A DNA stretch of 64,000 nt, taken from positions 1 through 64,000 of the forward strand of contig NZ_FMYY01000023.1 in assembly GCF_900101595.1 (NCBI RefSeq), written 5' to 3'. Below are positions 16,721-26,339 of the stretch, in pieces. Below the pieces are notes generated by a model. That model was not told the DNA's origin and made no database searches. It saw only the letters and a list, made by a program, of their open reading frames with translations. This DNA is from Paenibacillus sp. cl123 (GTDB lineage: Bacteria; Bacillota; Bacilli; Paenibacillales; NBRC-103111). Positions within the stretch are counted from its first letter, which is position 1, and each line of letters opens with the position of its first letter. The position numbers and the translations under genes are program-made.

Positions 16721-18772
16721 ATGTCGGATAATGAGCAAGTATATGCAAGCAACGGAAACAAAGAAGGAGAGGTATCTTTGGCGGAAACGAACAGCAAGAT
16801 GACGCGCCGGAAGTTACTCGCCTCCTTAGGCATAGCAGGCGCTGCCATCGCGCTTTCCGTACCGGCCGCTTTGGGAAAACCGTCTTCCCATCCCTCTGTT
16901 ACGGAAGCGGTTTATGGGGAGCCGGGCTGGGAGCCCGCTTGCCTGGAAAGCATGGCGGACCTGTTATCGATCCTGAGTCCTGAGGAAGGCGCTTGTGTCT
17001 ATGTTAAGTCTTATTACGCCGGAAATCGTGCAGGCGGCGGTATGTTTGCGTGGGAAGCGGCCAGCACGGCGGCAGACAACGGCGTTACTGTTTTTTCGCC
17101 GACCGGGATCTCTACAGGAAGATGGGTGCGGGCGGAGGATGAAGTCATTACGCCTTACCACGCGGGAGCGGTAGACAACACGGATGCAAGCGATGCGCTT
17201 GACCGCTTTGCGGATTTTGTGATGACGGATAATGGCAAGATGCAAATTCGGGTTGTCGGCAACTTTATGATCAGCAGACCGCTGGATTTTGACTGTACGG
17301 GACAAGCATCTATTCATTGGGATCTTAAATTAAAAGCCCTGAATGCTATGCGTTACATGCTGGCTTTGCGAGGTTCAAAGTTTGCCAGTTCGGGAGCGGT
17401 CGAAGTTATCGGGACGGGCACGATTGGTACGTTTGGCACCATGACGGTGGAGTATGGCGTTGTATTGAACGGCGTACAGAGTTCAAAGCTGCCGAAAATA
17501 AAAACAAGTCTGATTAAGTATTTCGGCATTGTAATGGATGAAAACGGCTTAATTGGCATTCCGGTTCAATCGCCCGCTTATCACAACAACACTTGTGCCG
17601 AGATTGAAAGCATTTTTGCGAGGGATTGCGGCTGTAGTCAAATTGCGCCGTGGTCGAATAACAATACGACTTATACGTACTCCAATCCTGTTCATACCGG
17701 TACGTCCGGAACGGCGAATCAACGAACAACCATCGCGGTTTCCGGGCTTCCGTATGATAGCAATCTCATAACCAATCCTGTTTTTGCTGTCATTAATGGG
17801 ATCACCTACAAAGTTGAAGCAACTGATTTTACAAACAAAACGGTCGCACTATTCCCGTGGATGGAAACCGCGGAACCAACAAGCGGAGCCGTTAAATTTA
17901 TTTTCGGCGGTGCTTTGTACAGTGTAGGACCAAATGCCGGACCAACCAAAATCGGTTTGATTGACGCCATTCGATGCGGTGCGGGTGTGCTTGATGCCGC
18001 CTTATACGGGGTAAATGCGACTTCCATCACTACGCAATTTTGTGGCATTGGTTCTGTTGTCGGATATGCGGGCTTATCCGTGTCCCCGCAAACGAGCGCC
18101 TACATCGGATTTTATACAGAAGCGGTTTATCGCAACATCGTATTTATAGGGTCGGGCTCGTGCCAAATATTGAACCGGTACGGTTCGTTGAATGGGGAGC
18201 CGTTCATCAATTGTGAGCGAATAGCGCCAAACAATCGAACCGGCGATTATGGCGCCTTTGCGGATACACTCGGCTGGAAGCGCTTTTACATGCCGAACTC
18301 CCTCGATAATATGCTGGATGGGGCGTACTATAAGGGGAAAAGCAGAAACCAGGATTTGGCAGGCGCCTCAATATCGCTTTCACCGACAGGTGTCGTACCC
18401 AGGCTATATAAAAAAAATGCGTGGACGGTCAACCTTCTTAATGCCGAGACTGCAAATAAATACAAGGGTATGGATGATGCCATGATCGGTTTTTTGGGAA
18501 CCGGCACGAATGGCGCGCCAACCGGGGCGTTTACGTTTAACCCGCCTTCCGGCTGGAAAGTAAATGGGACATCCAGCGTTTCCTTCAGCGGCTTTGGCGG
18601 GCCGGCCGTGTTTTTGTGTTACTGGGAGATCACGGCTAAAAACATTATGGTCAGTCTGCTTTCGCAAAAAGCCGCCGCCCAAAACGACAGTACGGCAGGA
18701 GACCTTGCAGCATTAAAAAACGACTTCAATGCCCTTCTGTTAAAATTAAGAAATGCAGGATTAATGGCATAA
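16721..18772 (+). CDS. Tat-exported protein resembling a phage tailspike
   Basis: A 683-residue protein whose N-terminus has a twin-arginine signal (TRRKLLASLGIAG, arginines 29 and 30, followed by a hydrophobic stretch ending AALG), so it should be exported folded. The next part (VYVKSYYAGNRAGGGMFAWE, STGRWVRAEDE) closely resembles the head-proximal segment of phage tailspike and tail-fibre proteins, and a long repetitive beta-rich middle with AEIESIFARDCG and many N/G/T turns fits a parallel beta-helix. The end (LAALKNDFNALLLKLRNAG) is a short trimeric coiled-coil-like tail also seen in tail fibres. A secreted polysaccharide-cleaving or -binding beta-helix is the best guess; no catalytic residues were recognised. 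GGGAGG precedes the start. Confidence 0.65.
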   Translation: MSDNEQVYASNGNKEGEVSLAETNSKMTRRKLLASLGIAGAAIALSVPAALGKPSSHPSVTEAVYGEPGWEPACLESMADLLSILSPEEGACVYVKSYYAGNRAGGGMFAWEAASTAADNGVTVFSPTGISTGRWVRAEDEVITPYHAGAVDNTDASDALDRFADFVMTDNGKMQIRVVGNFMISRPLDFDCTGQASIHWDLKLKALNAMRYMLALRGSKFASSGAVEVIGTGTIGTFGTMTVEYGVVLNGVQSSKLPKIKTSLIKYFGIVMDENGLIGIPVQSPAYHNNTCAEIESIFARDCGCSQIAPWSNNNTTYTYSNPVHTGTSGTANQRTTIAVSGLPYDSNLITNPVFAVINGITYKVEATDFTNKTVALFPWMETAEPTSGAVKFIFGGALYSVGPNAGPTKIGLIDAIRCGAGVLDAALYGVNATSITTQFCGIGSVVGYAGLSVSPQTSAYIGFYTEAVYRNIVFIGSGSCQILNRYGSLNGEPFINCERIAPNNRTGDYGAFADTLGWKRFYMPNSLDNMLDGAYYKGKSRNQDLAGASISLSPTGVVPRLYKKNAWTVNLLNAETANKYKGMDDAMIGFLGTGTNGAPTGAFTFNPPSGWKVNGTSSVSFSGFGGPAVFLCYWEITAKNIMVSLLSQKAAAQNDSTAGDLAALKNDFNALLLKLRNAGLMA

Positions 18773-18812
18773 ATTAAGATTAAATTCAACAAAACCTGCC
18801 CTTTAACAAGGT

Positions 18813-18857
18813 AATGAAGGCGATTCCTCCGCAATTGGAAGGAGTCGTCTTTTTTGC
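18813..18857 (+). terminator. Terminator, dispersed copy 2
   Basis: Arms AAGGCGATTCCTCC and GGAAGGAGTCGTCTT around a 6-base loop, followed by TTTTTT, about 40 bases after the stop of the tailspike-like gene. It is nearly identical to the element at 2771-2814. Confidence 0.7.
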
Positions 18858-18895
18858 GGTCCGAAAAGACTATGTACAGCAGCTTAAATATATAT

Positions 18896-18921
18896 ACAAA
18901 TGAACCAGAAATCAAAAGCCT
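18896..18921 (+). promoter_or_regulatory. Activator-like site upstream of importer 2
   Basis: The 26-base site contains ATGAACCAGAAATCAAAAG and matches 23 of 26 positions with the site at 20957-20982. A CATAAT (-10 like) lies at 18951-18956, 55 bases after the start of the site, with no good -35 box, as expected for an activator-dependent promoter. The likely protein is the YesN-type regulator encoded at 22805. Confidence 0.55.
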
Positions 18922-19031
18922 ATCATCTACCGGAAAACGCCGTCTGTCAGCATAATAAGGCTATACGGAACAGAGAATGCCGAAGCCTAGGCGGCTGCGC
19001 GGCGACTGGTTGAATGAGGAGGCTGGACAGC

Positions 19032-20003
19032 ATGGAAACACTGGAAGCGAAGGAGAGGGGAATGGCCGCCCGGCACAGCAAAAAAAGTGAATGGCTGTCT
19101 TATTTGAAACTGAATTATGACATGTATTTGCTTCTCCTGCCGGGGCTCGTATTCATATTGATTTTCAATTACTTGCCGCTATACGGCATTACGCTGGCAT
19201 TCAAGGATTTCGATATGTTTGCAGGCAGCAACCCGTTTATGTCGATCGTAAAAAGCCCATGGGTGGGGCTGGAGCACTTCGAAAACGTATTTGGCCGCGC
19301 CGATTTCCGCCAAGTGCTGGGCAATACGCTGCTTATCAGCGTGTACAAGCTTATCTTTTTATTTCCGCTGCCGGTGCTGCTCGCCATCATGCTCAATGAG
19401 CTGCGCATCGCGATGTACAAGAAGCTGCTGCAAACGATCCTGTACCTGCCGCACTTCCTGTCATGGGCGGTTGTCAGCGGCATCTTCGTGACGCTGCTGG
19501 GCTCCACGGGGGTCGTCAATCAGCTGTTGACGGCAGTCGCCGGCACAACGGTCAACTTCTTGATGGACACCTCGGTATTCCGCTCCGTGCTGGTCGTGAC
19601 CGACGGGTGGAAGGAGATCGGCTGGAGCTCGATCATTTATTTGGCCGCCATTACGGGCATCGATCAGGAGCAGTATGAGGCGGCTACCGTAGACGGAGCG
19701 ACCAAGCTGCAGAAAATTTGGTATATTACAATTCCAGGCATCGCCCCTACCATCCTGCTGCTGCTTATATTAAAGATCGGCCATATTCTCGACGCGGGCT
19801 TCGAGCAGATTTTCATTATGTATAACCCGGTCGTGTACGAGGTTGCGGATATTATAGGAACCTACGTATATCGCATGGGTCTCGGTCAGATGAACTTCAG
19901 CCTCGGCACGGCGGTCGGCTTGTTCAATTCGGTGGTGGCCTTTATTTTGATCGTTTCGGCCAACGCGATGGCGCGCAAGTTCATGAACAAGGGGATCTGG
20001 TAA
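19032..20003 (+). CDS. Sugar ABC transporter permease, LplB type (importer 2)
   Basis: A 323-residue membrane permease with six hydrophobic segments (first: YDMYLLLLPGLVFILIFNYL) and an EAA loop YEAATVDGATKLQKIWYITI before PGIAPTILLLLIL. It is of the same LplB class as the permease of importer 1. The ATG at 19032 has GAGGAGG 8 bases upstream; an upstream in-frame ATG overlaps that site. With the next two genes it forms importer 2. The activator-like site at 18896 lies in its leader. Confidence 0.9.
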   Translation: METLEAKERGMAARHSKKSEWLSYLKLNYDMYLLLLPGLVFILIFNYLPLYGITLAFKDFDMFAGSNPFMSIVKSPWVGLEHFENVFGRADFRQVLGNTLLISVYKLIFLFPLPVLLAIMLNELRIAMYKKLLQTILYLPHFLSWAVVSGIFVTLLGSTGVVNQLLTAVAGTTVNFLMDTSVFRSVLVVTDGWKEIGWSSIIYLAAITGIDQEQYEAATVDGATKLQKIWYITIPGIAPTILLLLILKIGHILDAGFEQIFIMYNPVVYEVADIIGTYVYRMGLGQMNFSLGTAVGLFNSVVAFILIVSANAMARKFMNKGIW

Positions 20004-20038
20004 GCGGCTGCGGATCGCGATGAAAGGAGAAGGCAAAC

Positions 20039-20914
20039 ATGGTGCGTACAAGCATAAGCGAAAAAATATTCGACATCGTCAACATCCTTTTATTAACGCT
20101 GCTCGGGCTGGCTACGCTGCTTCCATTTCTGCATGTGGTAGCCAAGTCGCTGAGCAGCCAGGTGGCGGTAAGTTTGGGAGAGGTGCTCTTCCTGCCGAAA
20201 GGCTTGCAGTTCGACACCTTTCAATACGTGCTGAATCAGGGTCAATTTCAGAGTTCCTTTCGCGTTTCGGTGTTCGTTACGGTCGTCGGCACGGCGATCG
20301 GCCTGCTGCTGACGGTGATGGCGGCGTATCCGCTGTCCAAGCCGCGTCTCGCGGGGCGCAAGCTGTTTTTGATGGGCTACATCTTCATCATGCTGTTCAG
20401 CGGGGGGATGATCCCGAACTACCTGCTGTTCAAATCGCTCGGCCTCGTCAACACGATCTGGGCGCTGATTATCCCGGGGCTTGTTTCGGTATTCAATATG
20501 CTTCTGGTCAAAACATTCCTCGAGCAGCTGCCCGAAAGCATCGAGGAATCCGCCCGGATAGACGGAGCGGGCAACATCATGGTGCTGTTCCGGATCGTAC
20601 TGCCGATGGCGATGCCGGTGCTTGCCGCCGTCGGTCTGTTCTACGCCGTTCATTATTGGAACGGGTATTTCGCAGCGGTGCTGTATATCACGAAGCCGGA
20701 GCTTAAGCCGCTGCAGCAGTTTCTGTATGAGCTGATCAGCCAGTCCACGATGGACGCCGGGGGCGATTTCGATATCGAGCGAGCGATGAATAACGATCCG
20801 GAGTCGATTCGGGCGGCAACTATTATTTTGTCGACGCTGCCGATCCTGTGCTTGTATCCCTTCCTGCAGAAGTATTTCGTTAAGGGCATCACGATCGGAT
20901 CGGTGAAGGGATAA
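20039..20914 (+). CDS. Sugar ABC transporter permease, LplC type (importer 2)
   Basis: A 291-residue membrane permease, partner of the gene before it. It begins MVRTSISEKIFDIVNILLLT, has an EAA loop IEESARIDGAGNIMVLFRIV followed by LPMAMPVLA, and ends KGITIGSVKG, the usual tail of this class. AAAGGAGA gives a clear start. A separate promoter with the shared activator-like site lies between this gene and the binding protein, so the permeases and the binding protein may be expressed at different levels. Confidence 0.9.
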   Translation: MVRTSISEKIFDIVNILLLTLLGLATLLPFLHVVAKSLSSQVAVSLGEVLFLPKGLQFDTFQYVLNQGQFQSSFRVSVFVTVVGTAIGLLLTVMAAYPLSKPRLAGRKLFLMGYIFIMLFSGGMIPNYLLFKSLGLVNTIWALIIPGLVSVFNMLLVKTFLEQLPESIEESARIDGAGNIMVLFRIVLPMAMPVLAAVGLFYAVHYWNGYFAAVLYITKPELKPLQQFLYELISQSTMDAGGDFDIERAMNNDPESIRAATIILSTLPILCLYPFLQKYFVKGITIGSVKG

Positions 20915-20956
20915 CGCCTACCATGGGAGCCAGTAAGCATCCGGAGCATTCTCCAT

Positions 20957-20982
20957 ACAAATGTACCAGAAATCAGAAGGCT
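20957..20982 (+). promoter_or_regulatory. Activator-like site upstream of the binding protein
   Basis: Contains ATGTACCAGAAATCAGAAG and is the second strong copy of the site at 18896-18921. CATAAT at 21013-21018 is 56 bases from its start, almost the same geometry, in front of the importer 2 binding-protein gene. Confidence 0.55.
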
Positions 20983-21076
20983 GTAGACTGGCGCTCCAGA
21001 GTGGTCCTTTGCCATAATGATATCCGTAAGCCAGCATCTGATTGAGTACCGCAAACTACGAAAAAGAGGTGCCGAC

Positions 21077-22624
21077 ATGAGAATGAGAAAAGCGTGGGTC
21101 AATTCAATAACGGCGGGAGTGCTTGCGGGGACAATGCTAGTCGGCTGCTCCTCGCAGCAGCCTGCGGGGCAGACAGGAGGAACGGCGGCCCCTGCTCCAG
21201 CTCCGGCCGATGAGAAAAAGCCGGTGCTGAAGGTTTTGATGTCGTATCAGACCTTTGACCCGAACAAGGACCCGGCGGTCCAGCGGATTAAAGAAAAAAC
21301 AGGCTACGAGGTCGAATATCATCTGCTCCCGAAAGATAACGCCGATCAAAAGCTGATGCTGGAGATGGCCTCCGGCGGCGACTATGACATCGTCCGCCTA
21401 TCCATCCAGCAATATTCCCAGCTGGCCGGGAACGGTTCCCTGCTCGCTCTAGACGAGCTGCTGGCAAAGGACGGCGGCCATATCCAAAAGGCGATTTCCG
21501 ATATGGGCTGGAAATCGGTCACCACGAACGGTAAAAAATACGGCATTCCGTTCGAAGGCGGCGGCGATATCGACAATCCTTACGGTCTGATGCAAGGCGG
21601 CATCGGCGTTCGCAGCGATGTGCTTAGCGAGCTTGGGTTGCAGGTGCCGAAAACACTCGACAGCTTCTACGACTTCCTGAAGAAAATCAAGGAAGCGAAA
21701 AACATCGCCCCTCTGACGGGACGCGCGGAGGACGGCTTCAACTTCGTCATTGGCAGCGCTTTCGGCATCGGTACCGCGAACTGGTATGAGCGAAACGGGC
21801 AACTGGTTCCCCGGGTCAAATTGCCGGAATACAAGGAATATATAGAATTTATCAATAAATTGTACAAGGAAGGGCTGATCGACAAGGATTTCCCGGTCAA
21901 CAAGTCGGAGAACGCCAAGCAGAAGTTTACGTCGGGCAAGGCGGCTTCGATCATACCATCCTACTTCTACGACATTCCGGATCTGCTGCCTGCTCTTCGG
22001 CAAAGCAACGCCAAGGCGGAGATGGAATTTATCACGCCGCTGGCGGGTAAAAACGGCATGCCTTTCATCACGCAAAGGAAGGAAGCGCAGCTGTACGAGG
22101 CTATTCCGAAGACGGCTAAAAATCCGCAGCACGCAATGAAATTTATGAACCTGCGCGCGGAGCCGGAAATATTCGTAAGCACCTATCTCGGAGACAAAGG
22201 CGTACACTACGAGATCAAAGACGGCAAATACTTCCCGATTCTTCCGGCCTTCGATGAGCTGAAAAACTCGAAGCAATTTACCGGCGCGGTGAGCGCGGGG
22301 ACAGAATTCCAGATGTGGCAGGCAAGAGCGCGCAAAACGGTCGAGATGGCCGCTTCTTACGAGAAAATGAACAGTGTGATTAAGAAGGAATGGTTCCATC
22401 CGGACTACACAAACTATTCGACAAGCTTGCCAGAGGTTCAGAAGTACCGGCTGGCGCTGGATAAGATGGAGAAGGATTTCCTCGTGAAGGTATTAGTTGA
22501 AGAGAAAGACTTGAACAAGCTGTACAGCGATTTTGTCAGCGAATGGGAGAAACAGGGCGGCGCCGGTTTGACGAAGGCGATTAACGAATGGTACGCGGAA
22601 AACAAAAGTGCGATGAAGTTCTGA
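21077..22624 (+). CDS. Extracellular sugar-binding lipoprotein (importer 2)
   Basis: A 515-residue family 1 binding protein. MRMRKAWVNSITAGVLAG leads to a lipobox LVGC (cysteine 24) and a Gln/Gly/Ala/Pro-rich linker. Typical motifs follow: RIKEKTGYEVEYHLLPKDN, MEMASGGDYDIVRLS-like lobe-one sequence, and YGIPFEGGGDI. The ATG is preceded by AGAGGTG. It delivers an unknown oligosaccharide to importer 2 on the outer face of the membrane. It has its own upstream promoter and is followed by a hairpin and then the regulator pair. Confidence 0.88.
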   Translation: MRMRKAWVNSITAGVLAGTMLVGCSSQQPAGQTGGTAAPAPAPADEKKPVLKVLMSYQTFDPNKDPAVQRIKEKTGYEVEYHLLPKDNADQKLMLEMASGGDYDIVRLSIQQYSQLAGNGSLLALDELLAKDGGHIQKAISDMGWKSVTTNGKKYGIPFEGGGDIDNPYGLMQGGIGVRSDVLSELGLQVPKTLDSFYDFLKKIKEAKNIAPLTGRAEDGFNFVIGSAFGIGTANWYERNGQLVPRVKLPEYKEYIEFINKLYKEGLIDKDFPVNKSENAKQKFTSGKAASIIPSYFYDIPDLLPALRQSNAKAEMEFITPLAGKNGMPFITQRKEAQLYEAIPKTAKNPQHAMKFMNLRAEPEIFVSTYLGDKGVHYEIKDGKYFPILPAFDELKNSKQFTGAVSAGTEFQMWQARARKTVEMAASYEKMNSVIKKEWFHPDYTNYSTSLPEVQKYRLALDKMEKDFLVKVLVEEKDLNKLYSDFVSEWEKQGGAGLTKAINEWYAENKSAMKF

Positions 22625-22640
22625 TCGCGCAGGGCAGATC

Positions 22641-22682
22641 GGGAATGGGACGGATGAACTCCGCTCCCGTTCCCGTTCCTAT
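22641..22682 (+). terminator. Hairpin after the importer 2 binding protein
   Basis: GGGAATGGGACGG pairs imperfectly with CTCCCGTTCCCGTTCC, followed by TATTTG. This is a plausible terminator before the regulator genes. Confidence 0.45.
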
Positions 22683-22804
22683 TTGACACAGGCAAACCAG
22701 GAAGAGGCCTCAGGCTGCCGGCAGCCCCTGGGCTGTTTATCCCGTTGTGATTTGGTACAATAGAATCCGGGCGGGAACCAACCAGAGAATTGAAGGTGAG
22801 ACGC

Positions 22805-24472
22805 ATGTACCGTTTGATCATTGTCGATGATGAAGTGTCTACAAGAACCGGCTTGCGGGATTATTTCGAATGGTCTGCGTACGGCATCGAGGTAGCGGGA
22901 GAAGCGGGGAACGGGGAGGCGGGCCTTGCCCTGGCGCGAAGCGTGAAGCCTCATATCGTGCTGACGGATGTCAAAATGCCGGGCATGAACGGCATAGAGC
23001 TGGCCAAGCGGCTGCGCGAAGAGGACCCGGGCGTGAAGATCGTCTTCATCAGCGGATATGACGACGTCGAATATTTGAAATCGGCGCTCAAGATGGACGC
23101 CATCGATTACATCCTGAAGCCGATCAACCGGAAGGAGCTCGCCTCCGTGTTTGACAAAATCGTCAAGCTCACGGATTCCGAGCGGGAGCAGCATGACCTG
23201 TTCAATCACCTGAACGCCAAGCTGCAGCAGAGCTTTCCGCTGCTGCGGGAAAAGTTTTTGCACCGCCTCCTGCACGAGACTCAGTGGCATCCGGGCGAAT
23301 TGGAGCGGCAGATCGAATTTCTCGAGCTGAGCCTGCCCTCCGAGTCGGATTATTGCGCCATTGCTATCAGCGTCGACGATGAGGAGGTTGCGTTCGAGCG
23401 GCTGAGTCAGCGGGAAATTGAGCTGACGGGCTTTTCCATCCAGAACATTTGCGAGGAAATCGTCGCCAAATATATGCAGGGTTACATCGTGGAGCAGCGG
23501 AAGGGCGTGTTCGCCGGTATTTTATGCATCCGTACCGAAGCGGAGACGGAGGCACTGTACGAGATGCTTACCGAGCTGAAGGAACAGCTGGACGATTTTT
23601 TGAAACGCTTGATGGATATCAGCCTTTCGATCGGGGTCGGGAGTCCGGTCCGGAGGCTGACGGAGCTGCATCACTCGTACCGACAGGCCAACGATGCGCT
23701 GCATCAGAAGCTGTTTTTAGGCAAAAACCGGCTGATTCTGATCGACCAGCTCTACACCCGGGAGCAGTCCGACTTCCGAACCATCCGCTCGCGGATCGAC
23801 AAGCTGGCCTCCATGCTGAAGTCTGCCGATGAAGACGGCATGATGACGCAGCTTGCCGAGCTGTTCGACGACATCGTGCGGAACCGGAATATGAACGTCA
23901 AGTCATGCCGGATGACCGGTCAAAATCTGCTGCTCGTCGCCTCGCAGTTTCTGATGGAGATCGACGCCTGGAGCGAAGAGCTGGAGCGGGCCGAGGAGCA
24001 GGCCAGGGATAGTATGTTCAGACTGGAAACCATATCCGAGATGCAGACTGCCGTACAGACGTACTACCGGCTTGCCTGCCGAGCCATTCATGATAAAAAA
24101 AGCAAGAAATCGCGGAATGTCATCGAGCGGATCAAGTCGGTGATGGAAAGCCGCTACCACGAGAATTTGACCATCTCCGGTATCGCCGAAGAGGTGTATT
24201 TGACGACGACTTACGTATGCCTGATTTTCAAGCAGGAAACGGGCTACACGCTCAACGATTATTTGACCAAGGTGAGGATGGACAAAGCCATCGAGATGCT
24301 GAAGGACCCCGCCAGCAAGCTCTACGATATCTGCTATGCGATCGGCTATTCGGAGCCGAGCTACTTCAGCAAGCAGTTCAAGAAATATACCGGTCTCAGC
24401 CCGAGCGAATACCGCAATATGCATGGCGGTCCTTCGGACGCGGAGGGTCAGACGCATGGCAAAGGAGACTAA
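22805..24472 (+). CDS. YesN-type response regulator, AraC output domain
   Basis: A 555-residue regulator: receiver domain at 1-120 (acidic DDE at 8-10, phosphoacceptor aspartate 55 in VLTDVKMPGMNG, conserved lysine in DYILKPI), a middle region with a degenerate signalling fold, and a C-terminal AraC-type DNA-binding domain (about 435-540: LTISGIAEEVYLTTTYVCLI, LYDICYAIGYSEPSYFSKQF, GLSPSEYRN). AAGGTGAG precedes the ATG. It overlaps the sensor kinase gene by 17 bases and so is translated with it. It should activate the importer 2 promoters and the downstream enzyme genes through the ACCAGAAATC-type sites. A weaker match (22781-22796) lies in its own leader. Confidence 0.9.
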   Translation: MYRLIIVDDEVSTRTGLRDYFEWSAYGIEVAGEAGNGEAGLALARSVKPHIVLTDVKMPGMNGIELAKRLREEDPGVKIVFISGYDDVEYLKSALKMDAIDYILKPINRKELASVFDKIVKLTDSEREQHDLFNHLNAKLQQSFPLLREKFLHRLLHETQWHPGELERQIEFLELSLPSESDYCAIAISVDDEEVAFERLSQREIELTGFSIQNICEEIVAKYMQGYIVEQRKGVFAGILCIRTEAETEALYEMLTELKEQLDDFLKRLMDISLSIGVGSPVRRLTELHHSYRQANDALHQKLFLGKNRLILIDQLYTREQSDFRTIRSRIDKLASMLKSADEDGMMTQLAELFDDIVRNRNMNVKSCRMTGQNLLLVASQFLMEIDAWSEELERAEEQARDSMFRLETISEMQTAVQTYYRLACRAIHDKKSKKSRNVIERIKSVMESRYHENLTISGIAEEVYLTTTYVCLIFKQETGYTLNDYLTKVRMDKAIEMLKDPASKLYDICYAIGYSEPSYFSKQFKKYTGLSPSEYRNMHGGPSDAEGQTHGKGD

Positions 24473-26288
24473 CGGCCGGACCGGCCTCAGCAGTCAGCTT
24501 AAGCCGTTCATTTATATGCTGGCCGTCAATAAAAAGGTATGGATTGCGTATGTCGCGATTATTTTGCTGCCGGCTCTGCTGTTCATCAAGCTGTATCTGG
24601 ACCGCTCCTCCAACCTGCTGAAACAGGAGGTGACCCATTCGATCCTGCAGGCTATCCGCCAGGTGGAATCGAATATTTCCTACCGGCTGTCCAAGGTCAA
24701 GGAAGCCTCCGACAGCCTGATCATGAACCCGGACCTGCATCAGATGGTCGGCCGTCCCGCCGAGGAGGATACGCTGCAGGTGCAGATTGAAGACCAGAGG
24801 CACCTGTACAAGCTGATCGTCGGCGAGGAGAACGGCAGCGAGGTCCGCAAGGTGCGGCTGTTTGTGGCCGGCCGGAAAATATATGCGTCCGATCACGTCA
24901 ATTTTTACGATCTGGACACGGTCAAGGGCGAGGACTGGTTCGCCAGCGTGGCCGCCAAAAACGGGGCCGTTTATTGGCTCGATACCGTGTACTACAAATA
25001 TTCGAACGCTGAAGAGGGACAGCATATCCTATCGCTGGCCCGCACGGTGAAGGAGCCGAGGGACTATGCCAAGGTCGCCGGTCTGCTGGTGGTCGATATG
25101 CCGGAGCGGATCATCTCCTCGGTGCTTCAGACCGTCCAGTTCCCCAAGATGGATCTGGCAGTCATCGATGCGAGCGGCAAAGTGCTGTCTCATCTGGACG
25201 CATCGCGGATCGGCACCTGGATCGAGCCGGAGGTGTGGGAGCTGGCCCGTCAAGAGGCGGAAGGCATCGCAGTGGACGAGAAGCGGCAGGAGTTCGTGAT
25301 CTACAAAACGATTCCTTCCACCGGCTGGAAGGTCGTCTCGCGCATCTCCGAGGAACAGATCCTGGCCAGCAACGATAAGTATAACCGGGCGTCGACGCTT
25401 GTTATCGCCATCTCCTTGCTCGTGCTGTTTATATTTGCGGTGATCGCGATTGTGGCCGTCATCACGGAAGCGACGATCAAGCGCATCCGGCAAATCGGCG
25501 CGATGATCAAGAAGGAAGGCATCGACACGCTGGACGACGGCATGCAGCATGATCAGCTCACGATTCTGGGTCTGGAGAAAAGCGTCGGCGTCTTGATTCA
25601 TATGATTAAAAATTTGGCCAACGAAACCTACAGCGCCAAAGCGAAGGAACGGGACGCCCAGCTCAGGGCGCTGCAGGCGCAGATTAACCCGCATTTTCTG
25701 TACAACACGCTCGATACGATCAACTGGATGGCGATCCGCCGGGATGCGGATGAGATCAGCTCCATCGTCAACTCGCTGGCGCAATATTTCAGGCTCAGTC
25801 TGAACAAGGGCCGGGATATGGTCACGATTCATGACGAGCTGAACTTGGCCGCGGCGTATCTGGACATTCAACGCAACCGGTTCGCGGACGTCTTCGATTA
25901 CAGGTTCGAGATGGAGGAGTCGCTGTACGAGCTGCCGATTCCGAAGCTCAGCCTGCAGCCTCTGATCGAAAATGCGCTGCTTCACGGGCTGCAGCAGACG
26001 CCCATGGAAAGGCAGGGACTGCTCATCGTGGAGGGCGGCTTAACGGACTACGGCTACCGGATCGCCGTGGTCGATAACGGCGTCGGGATGGAGGAAGGCA
26101 AGCTGGCCGCCCTATTGAGAGAGGACGACGGGGACGAAAGATTAAGCTACGGCCTGTATAACGTGAATCAGCGGATCAAGCTGTTTGCGGGAGCGAGCTC
26201 CGGCGTATTTATTCGTTCCAAGGCGGGCGAGGGCACGGTGGCGGAGATCCGGGTGACGTTGGAAAATATACAAGCATTGCAAAAGTAA
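24456..26288 (+). CDS. YesM-type sensor histidine kinase
   Basis: A 610-residue membrane kinase. Two transmembrane segments (about 27-47 and 311-335) enclose an extracellular Cache-like sensor domain; a HAMP linker (ATIKRIRQIGAMIKKEG) follows, then the His_kinase domain with the phosphoacceptor in QINPHFLYNTLDTINWMA (histidine about 413), an N box (PLIENALLHGL, about 502) and a G box (VVDNGVGMEE). The architecture is the YesM/LytS group that senses extracellular sugars, often together with the binding protein. The ATG at 24456 lies inside the end of the regulator gene; upstream in-frame starts would read through the regulator coding sequence. Confidence 0.9.
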   Translation: MAKETNGRTGLSSQLKPFIYMLAVNKKVWIAYVAIILLPALLFIKLYLDRSSNLLKQEVTHSILQAIRQVESNISYRLSKVKEASDSLIMNPDLHQMVGRPAEEDTLQVQIEDQRHLYKLIVGEENGSEVRKVRLFVAGRKIYASDHVNFYDLDTVKGEDWFASVAAKNGAVYWLDTVYYKYSNAEEGQHILSLARTVKEPRDYAKVAGLLVVDMPERIISSVLQTVQFPKMDLAVIDASGKVLSHLDASRIGTWIEPEVWELARQEAEGIAVDEKRQEFVIYKTIPSTGWKVVSRISEEQILASNDKYNRASTLVIAISLLVLFIFAVIAIVAVITEATIKRIRQIGAMIKKEGIDTLDDGMQHDQLTILGLEKSVGVLIHMIKNLANETYSAKAKERDAQLRALQAQINPHFLYNTLDTINWMAIRRDADEISSIVNSLAQYFRLSLNKGRDMVTIHDELNLAAAYLDIQRNRFADVFDYRFEMEESLYELPIPKLSLQPLIENALLHGLQQTPMERQGLLIVEGGLTDYGYRIAVVDNGVGMEEGKLAALLREDDGDERLSYGLYNVNQRIKLFAGASSGVFIRSKAGEGTVAEIRVTLENIQALQK

Positions 26289-26311
26289 GGGCCGTGGAGA
26301 TCGCGGCCCTT
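26287..26311 (+). terminator. Terminator after the sensor kinase
   Basis: AAGGGCCG and CGGCCCTT form a perfect 8-bp stem starting at the kinase stop codon, followed by ATTTT. Confidence 0.7.
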
Positions 26312-26339
26312 ATTTTCTGTTGGCCAAATAACTATACGA

